Positions 7,461 through 14,503 of a stretch of 23,721 nucleotides of DNA are shown here, piece after piece; within the stretch, counting starts at the first letter, position 1, and each line of letters begins with the position of its first letter. The DNA is taken from the NCBI GenBank assembly GCA_046728155.1, contig JBKPDY010000102.1, forward strand, positions 1 to 23,721, read 5' to 3'. This DNA is from CAWDLX01 sp046728155 (lineage in GTDB: Bacteria > Actinomycetota > Actinomycetes > Mycobacteriales > Micromonosporaceae). The notes under the pieces were generated by a model. The model did not search any database. It had not been told where the DNA came from and saw only the letters and a program-made list of their open reading frames with translations. Both the position numbers and the translations under genes were made by a program.

Positions 7461-8513
7461 TTGGCCGGGCACGTGTTCGTCAGCTACAGCCGTACCGACC
7501 AGGCGTACGTCGACCGCCTGGTCGCCTTCCTGCGGGAGTGCGGCCTCGATGTCTGGGTCGACCAGGAGATCCAGCACGGTAGCCATTGGCTATCGGTCGT
7601 GTCCGAACGGATCGACACCTGTGGTGCCTTCGTCATCATCATGACGCCGGAAGCTGAACGCTCGGAGTGGGTCCTTCGGGAGATCAACCGGGCCGAGCAG
7701 GGAAGCAAGCGGATCCTGCCGATGCTGCTGACGGGCAATCCGATCATGCGGCTCAACAACGTGCAGTTCGAGTCGGTGCTCGACGGCGGAATGCCGAGGC
7801 CGGTCTTCGTCGACATGCTCCGCCGACTGACCAACGCGCCGGCGCCGGCCGTGGTAGCACCTCCCGCGCCGGCACCGATGACGCCACCTCCGGCAACGAC
7901 GGATATATCGCCGGCGTGGGCGACGCGGGCGCCGACGGTGGAAGCCCCGGTCGAGGCGCCGCTTTTCCCCGTACCGGCGCCAGCGCTGGAGATGCCGTTC
8001 CTCATGGCGATCACGGATGTTTTCAAGGTCAAGGGCCGAGGTGTCGTTGCGGTCGGCCGGATCGAGCGCGGGGTCGTCAGGATCCACGACGAGGTCGCCA
8101 TCGTGGGCCATCGCGAACGGTCGACGACGGCGGTGGTCGCCGGCATCAACGAGTCGCTCGATCAGGCGCGTGCGGGGGAGGACATGGACGTGGGCCTGCT
8201 GCTGGACGGGGTGGGGACAAAGGATGTCGAGCGCGGCATGGTCGTGGCCAAGCCCGGCTCGATCAGCGCGCACAAGCGGTTCGAGGCGACGCATGATGTG
8301 GGGGAGGCCGGGCACGGTGCGCTCGCCAATGGGCGACCGCTGGACTTCAAGTTCCGCAATGTGGCGCTGACCGGCCGTGGTTCGGCCGGTCCCGATGATG
8401 CGACCCTGGCCGTCGACCTCGTCATGCCGGCCGCTCTCGAGGTCGGCCTCGGGTTCGAGATCCACGCACAGGGGAGGCAGATCGGCACAGGAGTGGTCAC
8501 GCGGGTCCTGTGA
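7461..8513 (+). CDS. TIR domain fused to EF-Tu domains II and III
   Basis: A 350-residue protein with an architecture I cannot match to any characterised system. Residues 1-122 are a TIR domain: box 1 HVFVSYSRTD (4-13), GLDVWVDQEI (28-37), then WLSVVSERIDTC (43-54), TPEAERSEWVLREI and ILPMLL. The catalytic glutamate of NAD-cleaving TIRs would map to Glu49 or Asp52; I cannot decide by eye. Residues 123-176 are a Pro/Ala linker. Residues 178-266 match EF-Tu domain II (PFLMAITDVFKVKGRGVVAV, then GRIERG and VERGMVVAKPG). Residues 268-350 match domain III, ending GRQIGTGVVTRVL where EF-Tu has GRTVGAGVVxKVL. The GTPase domain is absent. From memory of EF-Tu, several aminoacyl-pocket residues differ: E215 to Thr185, T228 to Val198, N273 to Asp. 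A role in immunity or translation sensing is inference. Confidence 0.88.
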   Translation: MAGHVFVSYSRTDQAYVDRLVAFLRECGLDVWVDQEIQHGSHWLSVVSERIDTCGAFVIIMTPEAERSEWVLREINRAEQGSKRILPMLLTGNPIMRLNNVQFESVLDGGMPRPVFVDMLRRLTNAPAPAVVAPPAPAPMTPPPATTDISPAWATRAPTVEAPVEAPLFPVPAPALEMPFLMAITDVFKVKGRGVVAVGRIERGVVRIHDEVAIVGHRERSTTAVVAGINESLDQARAGEDMDVGLLLDGVGTKDVERGMVVAKPGSISAHKRFEATHDVGEAGHGALANGRPLDFKFRNVALTGRGSAGPDDATLAVDLVMPAALEVGLGFEIHAQGRQIGTGVVTRVL

Positions 8514-8535
8514 CCTGTCGCTCCACAGTGGATAC

Positions 8536-9318
8536 TCAGGACTCCAACGGAGAGTTGCAGGCGGCGACCAAGGCGCGGCGGCAGGCCGTGGTCAACGGGC
8601 GGAGGGCCTCTTCACGTCGCTGCGCCTCGAATCCGTTCACGGCGGCGCCGGGAGCGACCTCAGCGGCGAGCGCGAGTACCCGGTCCAGCACACTGGCCCG
8701 CGCGAACAGTCTACGGGCCCGGGGCGAAAAGCCCGGGGGCAGCACGGTGGCGTTGTCCGGCCGGCGCAGGTCGGCCAGGGCACCGGCGAGCTCGGGACGC
8801 CACGCGGCCACGTCGAGTCGGGTGAGCGCAACGGTCGCATCGGCCATCGCGACCGAGAGGTCGGCCTCGGCTTCGGCGGGGTCAAGGTCCACCGCGGCGA
8901 CCGGTGCGGGCGGCAGCGCGTACACCTGCCAGACCACGATTGCGAAGGTGTCTCCGGATCCGGAGACACGGGTGTGAACCGTCGGCACCAGCCCGAGATC
9001 GCCTGCCACGACAGCCTCTCCCGCCTCCAGCGCCGCACCAGTGAACGGACCGGGCCCGGGCAGGCCGCGCGGGTCGCCAGGAACCGGTAGCACCAGGCGG
9101 ATCGTATCCGGCGGCACCTTCGAGAGGCTTCCGATCGCCTCCCGGAGAGGTATGTCGGTCCACGTGCCCGGCGCGTCGACGACCAGGTGCTCCTCGCGCG
9201 CCTCGGTCTCGTCGGCCACGTCATCGAGCGAGACGGTGCCGGCCCGCCACGCACGGGCCCACGCCACGAACCGTACGCAGCGGCGCGTACCGGCGGTCAG
9301 TGTGCGAGCCGAGGGCAT
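8536..9318 (-). CDS. Uncharacterised conserved-looking actinobacterial protein
   Basis: A 260-residue protein on the minus strand. I do not recognise a named family. It opens MPSARTLTAGTRRCVRFVAWARAWRAG-like (basic, Trp-rich), followed by an acidic helical stretch and a central mixed region with VPGDPRGLPGPGPF, where a Gly/Pro-rich loop precedes an apparent beta segment (TVHTRVSGSGDTFAIVVWQVY). It ends in Ala-rich helices. There is no membrane span or signal peptide. ATG 9318 is chosen over the in-frame ATG at 9348 because the box TACCCT lies exactly 6 nt upstream, as expected for a leaderless transcript. It is transcribed in the same direction as the serine hydrolase, which ends 60 bp upstream, but seems to have its own promoter. 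Confidence 0.8.
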   Translation of the reverse strand: MPSARTLTAGTRRCVRFVAWARAWRAGTVSLDDVADETEAREEHLVVDAPGTWTDIPLREAIGSLSKVPPDTIRLVLPVPGDPRGLPGPGPFTGAALEAGEAVVAGDLGLVPTVHTRVSGSGDTFAIVVWQVYALPPAPVAAVDLDPAEAEADLSVAMADATVALTRLDVAAWRPELAGALADLRRPDNATVLPPGFSPRARRLFARASVLDRVLALAAEVAPGAAVNGFEAQRREEALRPLTTACRRALVAACNSPLES

Positions 9319-9324
9319 GGGAAA

Positions 9325-9330
9325 AGGGTA
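9325..9330 (-). promoter_or_regulatory. Leaderless -10 box (uncharacterised protein)
   Basis: On the minus strand the sequence reads TACCCT, then 6 nt, then ATG at 9318. This places the transcription start on the start codon. Confidence 0.65.
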
Positions 9331-9378
9331 CGGGCTGACCTGCGTCATGTCTCGCAGGAGGGGCACACTTGCGGCTGT

Positions 9379-10722
9379 TCAGATTTCAGGGAAGGGGTCC
9401 CGGCTGAACGGTAACGTGGCGATGTCGAGCTCGGTCACATCACCACTCCCGTTCCGCCGTACGGTGAGGATCTCGCCGGCATTCTCGCCCGTGAGGCCGA
9501 GCCACCGGTCGTCGCCGACGGCTCGGAACCGCCACACCCCGTCGTCGGCATCGGTCAGGCCACGGATGACCAGGTGTCCAGCGGCGCCGTCCCACGCCGC
9601 CTCGAACTCGCGCCCCATCCACCACCACCGGCCGCACACCGCGGCCACCTCGGCCGTAGGCCCGGCCGCCGGGCGCCACGGCGGCGGTGGCGGTGGCGGC
9701 TCGTGCTCCAGGACAGCCTCCACAATGGAAACTCCAAGATCTCCGATTGTCGTGCCGGGCAGGGTGTACGCATTGGCGAACGCCACGGCGGCGGTACCGG
9801 ACGGGCGGTGGACACAAAGGACAGACAGGTAGCCGGGCATGGAGCCGGTGTGGCCGCAGTACACCCGGTCTCCCCGCCGCCACAGATGCAGGCCGAGGCC
9901 GTATCCCGCCCGCCACTGCTCGGGATCCGCGATGACCGCTGGTGCCGCCATCTCCGCCGCCGACGCGGGCGCCAGGACGGTCGGCGTACTGAGGGGCGCG
10001 GTGGCCGCGAGTGCCGCCGCCCATCTGGCCAGATCCTCCACTGTGGACCACAGTTGGCCGGCCGGAGCCATCGCGCCGGAGTCGTGCCGGGGTTCCTCGC
10101 GTAGGGTTGCCTGCCACGGATGGACCACGTATCCCCGCGCGTACGGCTCCTGCGGCTCGTAGGTTGTGCGATGCATTCCCAACGGGCCGAGCAACCGGCT
10201 CGTCAGCGCCCGCATCCATGTCGTACCGGCGACCCGTTCGATCACACCGCCGAGCAGAGCGAACGCGAGGTTGGAGTAGTGGAACTCGCCGTGCGGCAGG
10301 CCGGTGAGCTTCGCATCGGTCACGCCGGCGATGAGGTCTGTCGGTGGCACGCCGGCGCTACGTTCCCACCAGGGGCCATCCGGCTCGCGCTGCAGACCTC
10401 CGGCGTGGGAGAGCAGGCGCCGCAGCGGGATCGCCGCGACCTCGCCCGTGAGTTCGGGCAGATGGCCGCCGAGCGGGTCGTTCAGGCTCAGCCGTCCATC
10501 ATCACGAAGGCCCAGGAGGAGCCCGGCGGTGAAGGTCTTCGTGATCGACCCGATCCGGAACTGGGTGTCCCGATCCGCGGTGGGATGCTCCCCCGCGCCC
10601 GTAACATAGGCGAGCGTGCCGCCCCGGACGATGCCCGCGACGAGTGCCGGAACGCGACCGGAGGCCTGGGTACGGTCGATGATCTCCTCGACGCGGCTCA
10701 CGGTGGCGAGTGCGAGGACCAC
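9379..10722 (-). CDS. Serine hydrolase, beta-lactamase/D-aminopeptidase family
   Basis: A 447-residue member of the class C beta-lactamase-like serine hydrolases, which hydrolyse amide or ester bonds. The active-site set is complete: Ser59-x-x-Lys62 (SITK), Tyr149-Ser-Asn151 and His291-Thr-Gly293. A seven-proline hinge (near residue 345) leads to a C-terminal domain of ~100 residues rich in Trp and beta strands, as in esterase EstB/D-aminopeptidase relatives. No signal peptide is obvious from this start, so it may be cytosolic. GTG 10722 is chosen because TACGCT lies exactly 6 nt upstream (leaderless). Extending the frame further upstream would run antisense through the divergent NfeD gene. 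The natural substrate is unknown. Confidence 0.9.
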   Translation of the reverse strand: MVLALATVSRVEEIIDRTQASGRVPALVAGIVRGGTLAYVTGAGEHPTADRDTQFRIGSITKTFTAGLLLGLRDDGRLSLNDPLGGHLPELTGEVAAIPLRRLLSHAGGLQREPDGPWWERSAGVPPTDLIAGVTDAKLTGLPHGEFHYSNLAFALLGGVIERVAGTTWMRALTSRLLGPLGMHRTTYEPQEPYARGYVVHPWQATLREEPRHDSGAMAPAGQLWSTVEDLARWAAALAATAPLSTPTVLAPASAAEMAAPAVIADPEQWRAGYGLGLHLWRRGDRVYCGHTGSMPGYLSVLCVHRPSGTAAVAFANAYTLPGTTIGDLGVSIVEAVLEHEPPPPPPPWRPAAGPTAEVAAVCGRWWWMGREFEAAWDGAAGHLVIRGLTDADDGVWRFRAVGDDRWLGLTGENAGEILTVRRNGSGDVTELDIATLPFSRDPFPEI

Positions 10723-10728
10723 GCGCTC

Positions 10729-10734
10729 AGCGTA
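10729..10734 (-). promoter_or_regulatory. Leaderless -10 box (serine hydrolase)
   Basis: On the minus strand: TACGCT, 6 nt (GAGCGC), then GTG at 10722. The match decides between several in-frame GTG codons. Confidence 0.7.
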
Positions 10735-10786
10735 CGGTCGGTCGAACCTGGGAATCTGCGGGTCGCGGATGGTCGACACGGCGTGC

Positions 10787-10792
10787 CACGAT
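10787..10792 (+). promoter_or_regulatory. Possible leaderless -10 box (NfeD-like gene)
   Basis: CACGAT, then 6 nt, then GTG 10799. It is a one-mismatch version of TANNNT. GGAG at 10794-10797 is too close to the GTG to act as a ribosome site. Confidence 0.4.
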
Positions 10793-10798
10793 CGGAGT

Positions 10799-11227
10799 GT
10801 GATATCCGTCCTCTGGCTCATCGCCGGTGTCGCGCTCGCGATCGCTGAGCTGTTCACCCTCGACTTTGTGCTGATCATGCTCGCTGGCGGTGCCTTCGCG
10901 GCGGCGCTCGTGGGGCTCGTGTCCGGTAGCGTCCTGCTCGAGGTGATCGCGTTCGCCGTCGTCTCTGCGCTCGGAATGGGCGCCGTGCGACCGGCGATCA
11001 AGCGGCGGCTGCATACGAACGCCGAGAAGCGGAGCATGGGGATCGAGGCGTTCGAAGGCGCCGAAGCACTCGTGATCGAGCAGGTCGCCGAGGGTCGCGG
11101 CATGATAAGGGTGGGCGGGGAGCTCTGGCAGGCTCGGCCCTACGATGCCACACAGGTCATCGACGCCGGTGCCCAGGTCCGAATCGTCGAGGTGAAGGGC
11201 GCGACAGCGCTCGTGTGGCGGGACTAG
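10799..11227 (+). CDS. NfeD-like membrane protein
   Basis: A 142-residue short NfeD-type protein. Two or three membrane spans fill residues 1-62 (VLWLIAGVALAIAELF; VLIMLAGGAFAAALVGLV; VIAFAVVSALGMG). A soluble OB-fold domain follows at about 78-142: SMGIEAFEGAEALVIEQV, then GGELWQARPYDATQVIDAGAQVRIVEVKGATALV. NfeD proteins accompany SPFH/stomatin-like proteins, and the SPFH gene follows here after 40 bp, so the two probably form a membrane-microdomain pair. The GTG start is inferred from hydrophobic onset and a -10-like CACGAT 6 nt upstream. It is divergent from the serine hydrolase, with 76 bp between the starts. Confidence 0.9.
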   Translation: MISVLWLIAGVALAIAELFTLDFVLIMLAGGAFAAALVGLVSGSVLLEVIAFAVVSALGMGAVRPAIKRRLHTNAEKRSMGIEAFEGAEALVIEQVAEGRGMIRVGGELWQARPYDATQVIDAGAQVRIVEVKGATALVWRD

Positions 11228-11267
11228 CCCGGGCAGACTTATTCCATCGACCAAGAAAGGACTATCA

Positions 11268-12353
11268 ATGTCGGGAGTCGATGTCTTCCTGCTGGTGCTG
11301 GCGGTGGGCGTGGTTCTGCTCGTCGTCGTCACCGTCTCGAGGGCGCTTCGGGTGGTACCGCAGCAGCGGATGGACGTCGTGGAGCGGCTGGGTCGGTACC
11401 AGCGCACGCTCAAGCCCGGCCTCAACGCGTTGGTGCCGTACCTGGACAAGGTGCGGACCAAAGTGGACATGCGCGAGCAGGTGGTCAGCTTCCCGCCTCA
11501 ACCAGTGATCACCTCGGACAACCTGGTCGTGTCCATCGACACAGTGCTGTACTTCCGGGTGGTCGATCCGGTCCGGGCCACCTACGAGATCGCCAACTTC
11601 CTGCAGGCGATCGAGCAGCTGACCGTCACGACGTTGCGTAACGTGATCGGTTCGTTCGACCTGGAGAAGGCGCTCACCAGCCGGGAGGAGATCAACCGGC
11701 ACCTCTCAGGGGTGTTGGACGAGACGACCGGTCGGTGGGGCATCAAGGTCACCCGAGTGGAGATCAAGGCGATCGAGCCGCCGCCGTCCATTCGCGACTC
11801 GATGGAAAAGCAGATGCGGGCCGAGCGCGATCGACGGGCGGTGATCCTGACCGCCGAGGGGCACAAGCAGTCGCAGATCCTCACCGCCGAGGGTGAGAAG
11901 CAGGCGGCCGTGTTACGCGCCGACGGCGATCGGCAGGCCCGGATCCTCCAGGCCGACGGTCAGGCGAAGGCGATCCGGACCGTTTTCGACGCGATCCACA
12001 CCTCCAACGCCGATTCGAAGGTGCTGGCGTACCAGTACATGCAGGCGTTGCCACAGATCGCGGCCGGCCAGTCCAACAAGATCTGGGTGATCCCGGTCGA
12101 ACTATCGCGTGCCCTGGAGGGCCTCGGCAGCGCGCTCGGTGGACTGAAGCTCGGTCCTGCCGGCGAGGAGGTCGGCGGACCGGTGGGTGATTCCGAGGTC
12201 ACCGAGGAGGCCCGGAGCCTGGCTGAGGAGGCCGCGAAGGCGGCCGCCGCTCAGGCCGAGGAGGCGGCCGCCGTAGCGGCCGAAACGGCCGGGAAAGCAG
12301 GACCGCTGGGTCTGCCACCGGCCACGCCGCCCAACCGAGCCGACAGCGAGTGA
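11268..12353 (+). CDS. SPFH/Band 7 (stomatin/prohibitin-like) membrane protein
   Basis: This 361-residue protein has one N-terminal span (about residues 5-24), then the Band 7 domain (VVPQQRMDVVERLGRYQRTL to about 190), including TSDNLVVSIDTVLYFRV and LRNVIGSFDLEKALTSREEIN. A coiled coil of repeated AEGxKQ/ADGDRQ segments spans about 185-240. The C-terminus is Ala/Glu-rich and probably disordered. Such proteins oligomerise at the inner face of the membrane and organise microdomains or modulate proteases (family knowledge). AAAGGA (11256-11261) lies 6 nt before ATG 11268. With the NfeD gene upstream it forms the usual pair. HflK/HflC is less likely, since only a single gene is present and it is paired with NfeD. 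Confidence 0.94.
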   Translation: MSGVDVFLLVLAVGVVLLVVVTVSRALRVVPQQRMDVVERLGRYQRTLKPGLNALVPYLDKVRTKVDMREQVVSFPPQPVITSDNLVVSIDTVLYFRVVDPVRATYEIANFLQAIEQLTVTTLRNVIGSFDLEKALTSREEINRHLSGVLDETTGRWGIKVTRVEIKAIEPPPSIRDSMEKQMRAERDRRAVILTAEGHKQSQILTAEGEKQAAVLRADGDRQARILQADGQAKAIRTVFDAIHTSNADSKVLAYQYMQALPQIAAGQSNKIWVIPVELSRALEGLGSALGGLKLGPAGEEVGGPVGDSEVTEEARSLAEEAAKAAAAQAEEAAAVAAETAGKAGPLGLPPATPPNRADSE

Positions 12354-12361
12354 GCATCGCA

Positions 12362-12375
12362 GGGCCGTCAGGCCC
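12362..12375 (+). terminator. Possible terminator hairpin after the SPFH gene
   Basis: GGGCC-GTCA-GGCCC, a perfect 5-bp stem with a 4-nt loop, lies 8 nt after the SPFH stop. It lacks a T-tract, which is common for actinomycete terminators. The short stem keeps confidence low. Confidence 0.35.
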
Positions 12376-12542
12376 GTGCTGGGGTCCTCGCGGAGACGTG
12401 GAGCGCAGCGGAGCAGCTTCGGCGAGCTTGCGAGCCGAACAACGAAGCATCGCGTGGGGTGGCAGCAGCGGAGCGAGCGCGGAGGCGAGCAAACGTGACT
12501 GATGATTCGCGGACGTGACTTTCCAGAACTGAACCGTATGTC
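12376..12542. repeat. Intergenic repeat-like segment with short direct repeats and hairpin
   Basis: GCAGCGGAGC occurs at 12405-12414 and again at 12465-12474, exactly 60 bp apart. Between them TTCGGC (12418-12423) pairs with GCCGAA (12434-12439). The segment is rich in GAGC/GCGAGC steps, like the dispersed intergenic repeats seen in some actinomycete genomes (recollection). No gene is supported here. Confidence 0.4.
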
Positions 12543-12581
12543 GCCCCGGCCCCTGCCACGATCGGTGGTTGGAGCCGGGGC
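12543..12581 (+). promoter_or_regulatory. Stable two-level stem-loop upstream of a membrane protein gene
   Basis: GCCCCGGC (12543-12550) pairs perfectly with GCCGGGGC (12574-12581). Inside the loop CCAC (12556-12559) pairs with GTGG (12565-12568). It lies 32 nt before the next start codon, so it could be a terminator of the preceding unit or a structured leader. There is no T-tract. Confidence 0.4.
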
Positions 12582-12613
12582 CACTGCATGCCCGGGCCGG
12601 ACACGGGGGAAGC

Positions 12614-13558
12614 ATGCAGCGCAGACAGAAACCGCAGCCGCACGTCAATGGAGTTGCCCGCCCCGCCGAGACGGTGCCGGGGATGGCGCTACCCGGCGAC
12701 GCCGGCGCCGGCGTGTCGGCCGAGGCCGATGCCGCCACGGTGCCCGCCGTTGATCCGTACCGCACGGAGGATCCGCACCTCACGTCGGGAATCATCATCG
12801 CGGAACCGCCGCCGGTGGAGTACTTTCTTGGCGCACCGTGGACGGGTCCCCCGCCGCTACAGTCCAGTGTGGACGCTGCCGCAGTTGGGCCGGCGGTTGA
12901 CGTGACCGCGGCCGCCGCTTCGTCGTCGGACGGGTTTGCGGGGGACGGGCGGAGCCGCGGCTTCGCCCGAGCCGGCGTGTGGGCGATCCCGGCGGCGGTC
13001 GTCGCCCTCGGCGTCACGTCGTTCTGGGGCGCACCAAGCCCGGACCATCCGCCGGCTGGCGTATCGCCTGGCAGTTGGCTCGTACTGACCTCGATGGGGC
13101 TCGCCCTCGGCCTGCTCGGCGCCGTGTCGCTGACCACGCTGCTGCTGGCGACCCCCGGTCGGTTGTGGGCATTCGCCGGCATGCTGTCCACTGTGGCCGG
13201 CACCGTCCTCGCCGCTCCCGCCCTGGGGGTCATCGCGCTTGCTCGCCCGGCCGTGGGACGCCTTGGCGACGGGCCGAGGAGCGCGTTCGAGGCCGACCTC
13301 GCCAGTGGTCCGGTGTTTCGCGGGCTCAGCGTGGGAGGTCTGGTTCTCCTCGCCATCGGCTGGATCCTCATCGGGTACGCGGTGGTCGGGTCCCGGCTGC
13401 TCAACCGGGTCGACGGCTACCTCGTCGTCGCGGCGGTGGTCCTTGCGGCCGCCGCCATCTTCGCCCGGCCACTGCTCACCATCGCGAGCTTGAGCATGCT
13501 CGCGGCCGGGCTGGGAATAGGCTGGACGGCGAACCGCGCCGCGACCGACACCGGCTGA
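12614..13558 (+). CDS. Multi-span membrane protein of unknown function
   Basis: A 314-residue protein not assigned to a named family. The first ~115 residues are hydrophilic and apparently disordered, beginning MQRRQKPQPHVNG, with Ala/Pro-rich and acidic stretches. About five membrane spans follow: AGVWAIPAAVVALGVTSF, LVLTSMGLALGLLGAVSLT, WAFAGMLSTVAGTVLAAPALG, LSVGGLVLLAIGWILIGYAV and YLVVAAVVLAAAAIFA. A final weakly hydrophobic segment (LLTIASLSMLAAGLGIGW) may be a sixth. This long cytosolic N-tail plus a bundle of spans resembles uncharacterised actinobacterial membrane proteins. ATG 12614 has GGGGGA just upstream. It is followed after 44 bp by the RNA methyltransferase gene, which seems to have its own promoter. 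Confidence 0.85.
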   Translation: MQRRQKPQPHVNGVARPAETVPGMALPGDAGAGVSAEADAATVPAVDPYRTEDPHLTSGIIIAEPPPVEYFLGAPWTGPPPLQSSVDAAAVGPAVDVTAAAASSSDGFAGDGRSRGFARAGVWAIPAAVVALGVTSFWGAPSPDHPPAGVSPGSWLVLTSMGLALGLLGAVSLTTLLLATPGRLWAFAGMLSTVAGTVLAAPALGVIALARPAVGRLGDGPRSAFEADLASGPVFRGLSVGGLVLLAIGWILIGYAVVGSRLLNRVDGYLVVAAVVLAAAAIFARPLLTIASLSMLAAGLGIGWTANRAATDTG

Positions 13559-13590
13559 ACGGCGCGTTCGGCTGAACCAGGGCCACGCCG

Positions 13591-13596
13591 TACCGT
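13591..13596 (+). promoter_or_regulatory. Leaderless -10 box (RNA methyltransferase)
   Basis: TACCGT, 6 nt (AGAGCG), then ATG 13603. A TTCGGC 18 bp upstream of the box could serve as a weak -35. No ribosome site is needed for such a transcript. Confidence 0.65.
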
Positions 13597-13602
13597 AGAG
13601 CG

Positions 13603-14391
13603 ATGCCCGAAGCGGTCGGCGACCCGGACGACCCGCGCCTGGCCGACTACCGGGCCTTGACCGACGTGGCCCTGCGGACCCGGTTGGAGCCGCCGCATGG
13701 CTTGTTCATAGCCGAGGGAGAACTGGTACTGAGGCGGGCACTGCGGGCCGGGTACCGGGCGCGATCGGTCCTCCTGGATGCCAAGCGAGTCAACCACGTC
13801 AACGTGCCCGATGGCGTCCCGGTGTACACCGCGGACCAGGATCTCCTGCAGCGGCTCACCGGCTTCCACGTGCACCGTGGCGTACTGGCGTCGTTTCACC
13901 GCGAGCCGTTGCTCGGCTTTGGCGAGGTGATCGCCAACGCCCAACGGCTGGTCGTTCTCGAGGACTTGGTGAACCACACCAATATCGGGGCCATCTTCCG
14001 GGGTGCCGCGGCGCTCGGCATGGACGCGGTGCTGCTCTCGCCGTCCTGCGCTGATCCGCTCTACCGCCGGTCGGTACGGGTCAGCATGGGAGAGGTGTTC
14101 GCTGTGCCGTACGCCCGCATCGAGCCCTGGCCCGGCGGCCTGGAGCGGCTGGAGACGGCCGGATTCAGTCTCCTGGCCCTGACCCCGGCGGCGGACGCGA
14201 TCCCGATCCAGGAGATCTCGGCCGATCTGCGTGACCGGCCGGCGTTGATCCTCGGCGCCGAGGGTGCTGGGCTCTCACCGGCGGTGATGGCGGCGGCCCA
14301 CGCCCGCGTGGTGATCCCGATGCGGCGAGGCGTGGACTCCCTCAACGTCGCGGCGGCGGCCGCGGTCGCGTTCTGGGAGCTGTCCCGGTAG
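13603..14391 (+). CDS. TrmH/SpoU-family RNA 2'-O-methyltransferase
   Basis: A 262-residue SPOUT-class methyltransferase that transfers a methyl group from S-adenosylmethionine to a ribose 2'-OH in tRNA or rRNA. The N-terminal part (FIAEGELVLRRALRAG) is the substrate-binding domain of SpoU proteins. The three knot motifs are present: NHTNIGAIFR with Asn127 and Arg133, LGAEGAGLS around Glu220, and IPMRRGVDSLNVAAAAA with Ser246 and Asn248. The target nucleotide cannot be predicted. The ATG start is supported by TACCGT 6 nt upstream, with no ribosome site, consistent with a leaderless mRNA. The polymerase gene lies 112 bp downstream. Confidence 0.94.
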   Translation: MPEAVGDPDDPRLADYRALTDVALRTRLEPPHGLFIAEGELVLRRALRAGYRARSVLLDAKRVNHVNVPDGVPVYTADQDLLQRLTGFHVHRGVLASFHREPLLGFGEVIANAQRLVVLEDLVNHTNIGAIFRGAAALGMDAVLLSPSCADPLYRRSVRVSMGEVFAVPYARIEPWPGGLERLETAGFSLLALTPAADAIPIQEISADLRDRPALILGAEGAGLSPAVMAAAHARVVIPMRRGVDSLNVAAAAAVAFWELSR

Positions 14392-14491
14392 GCGTTTGCC
14401 GGACGGTTTGCCAACGGAATGTGTGGAAGTCCGCGTCGCTTACTCACGGCGAGCCCGGGCGTTCGGCCCCGGAAGCGTCGGGGATCAGGCG

Positions 14492-14497
14492 CACAAT
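14492..14497 (+). promoter_or_regulatory. Possible leaderless -10 box (family A polymerase)
   Basis: CACAAT, 6 nt (GCCCGT), then GTG 14504. It deviates from TANNNT at one position but has the same spacing as the other leaderless candidates in this window. Confidence 0.45.
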
Positions 14498-14503
14498 GCC
14501 CGT

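Noticed and set aside
7590..8465. Minus-strand open frame opposite the TIR-EF-Tu gene
   Set aside because: His/Arg-rich shadow frame, no motifs and no ribosome site.
7989..8513. A broken EF-Tu gene (pseudogene) behind a separate TIR gene
   Set aside because: The frame is continuous from the TIR start, there is no stop or frameshift, domains II and III are both complete, and a flexible linker joins them; this is a designed fusion rather than a remnant.
8522..8532. TCCACAGTGGA as a bidirectional terminator between convergent genes
   Set aside because: Five-base arms with a single central base cannot form a stable hairpin; it belongs to the repeated palindrome family instead.
9379..11103. A 574-residue version of the serine hydrolase
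   Set aside because: The first 127 residues run antisense through the NfeD-like gene, are low-complexity, and lie upstream of a leaderless promoter at 10729-10734.
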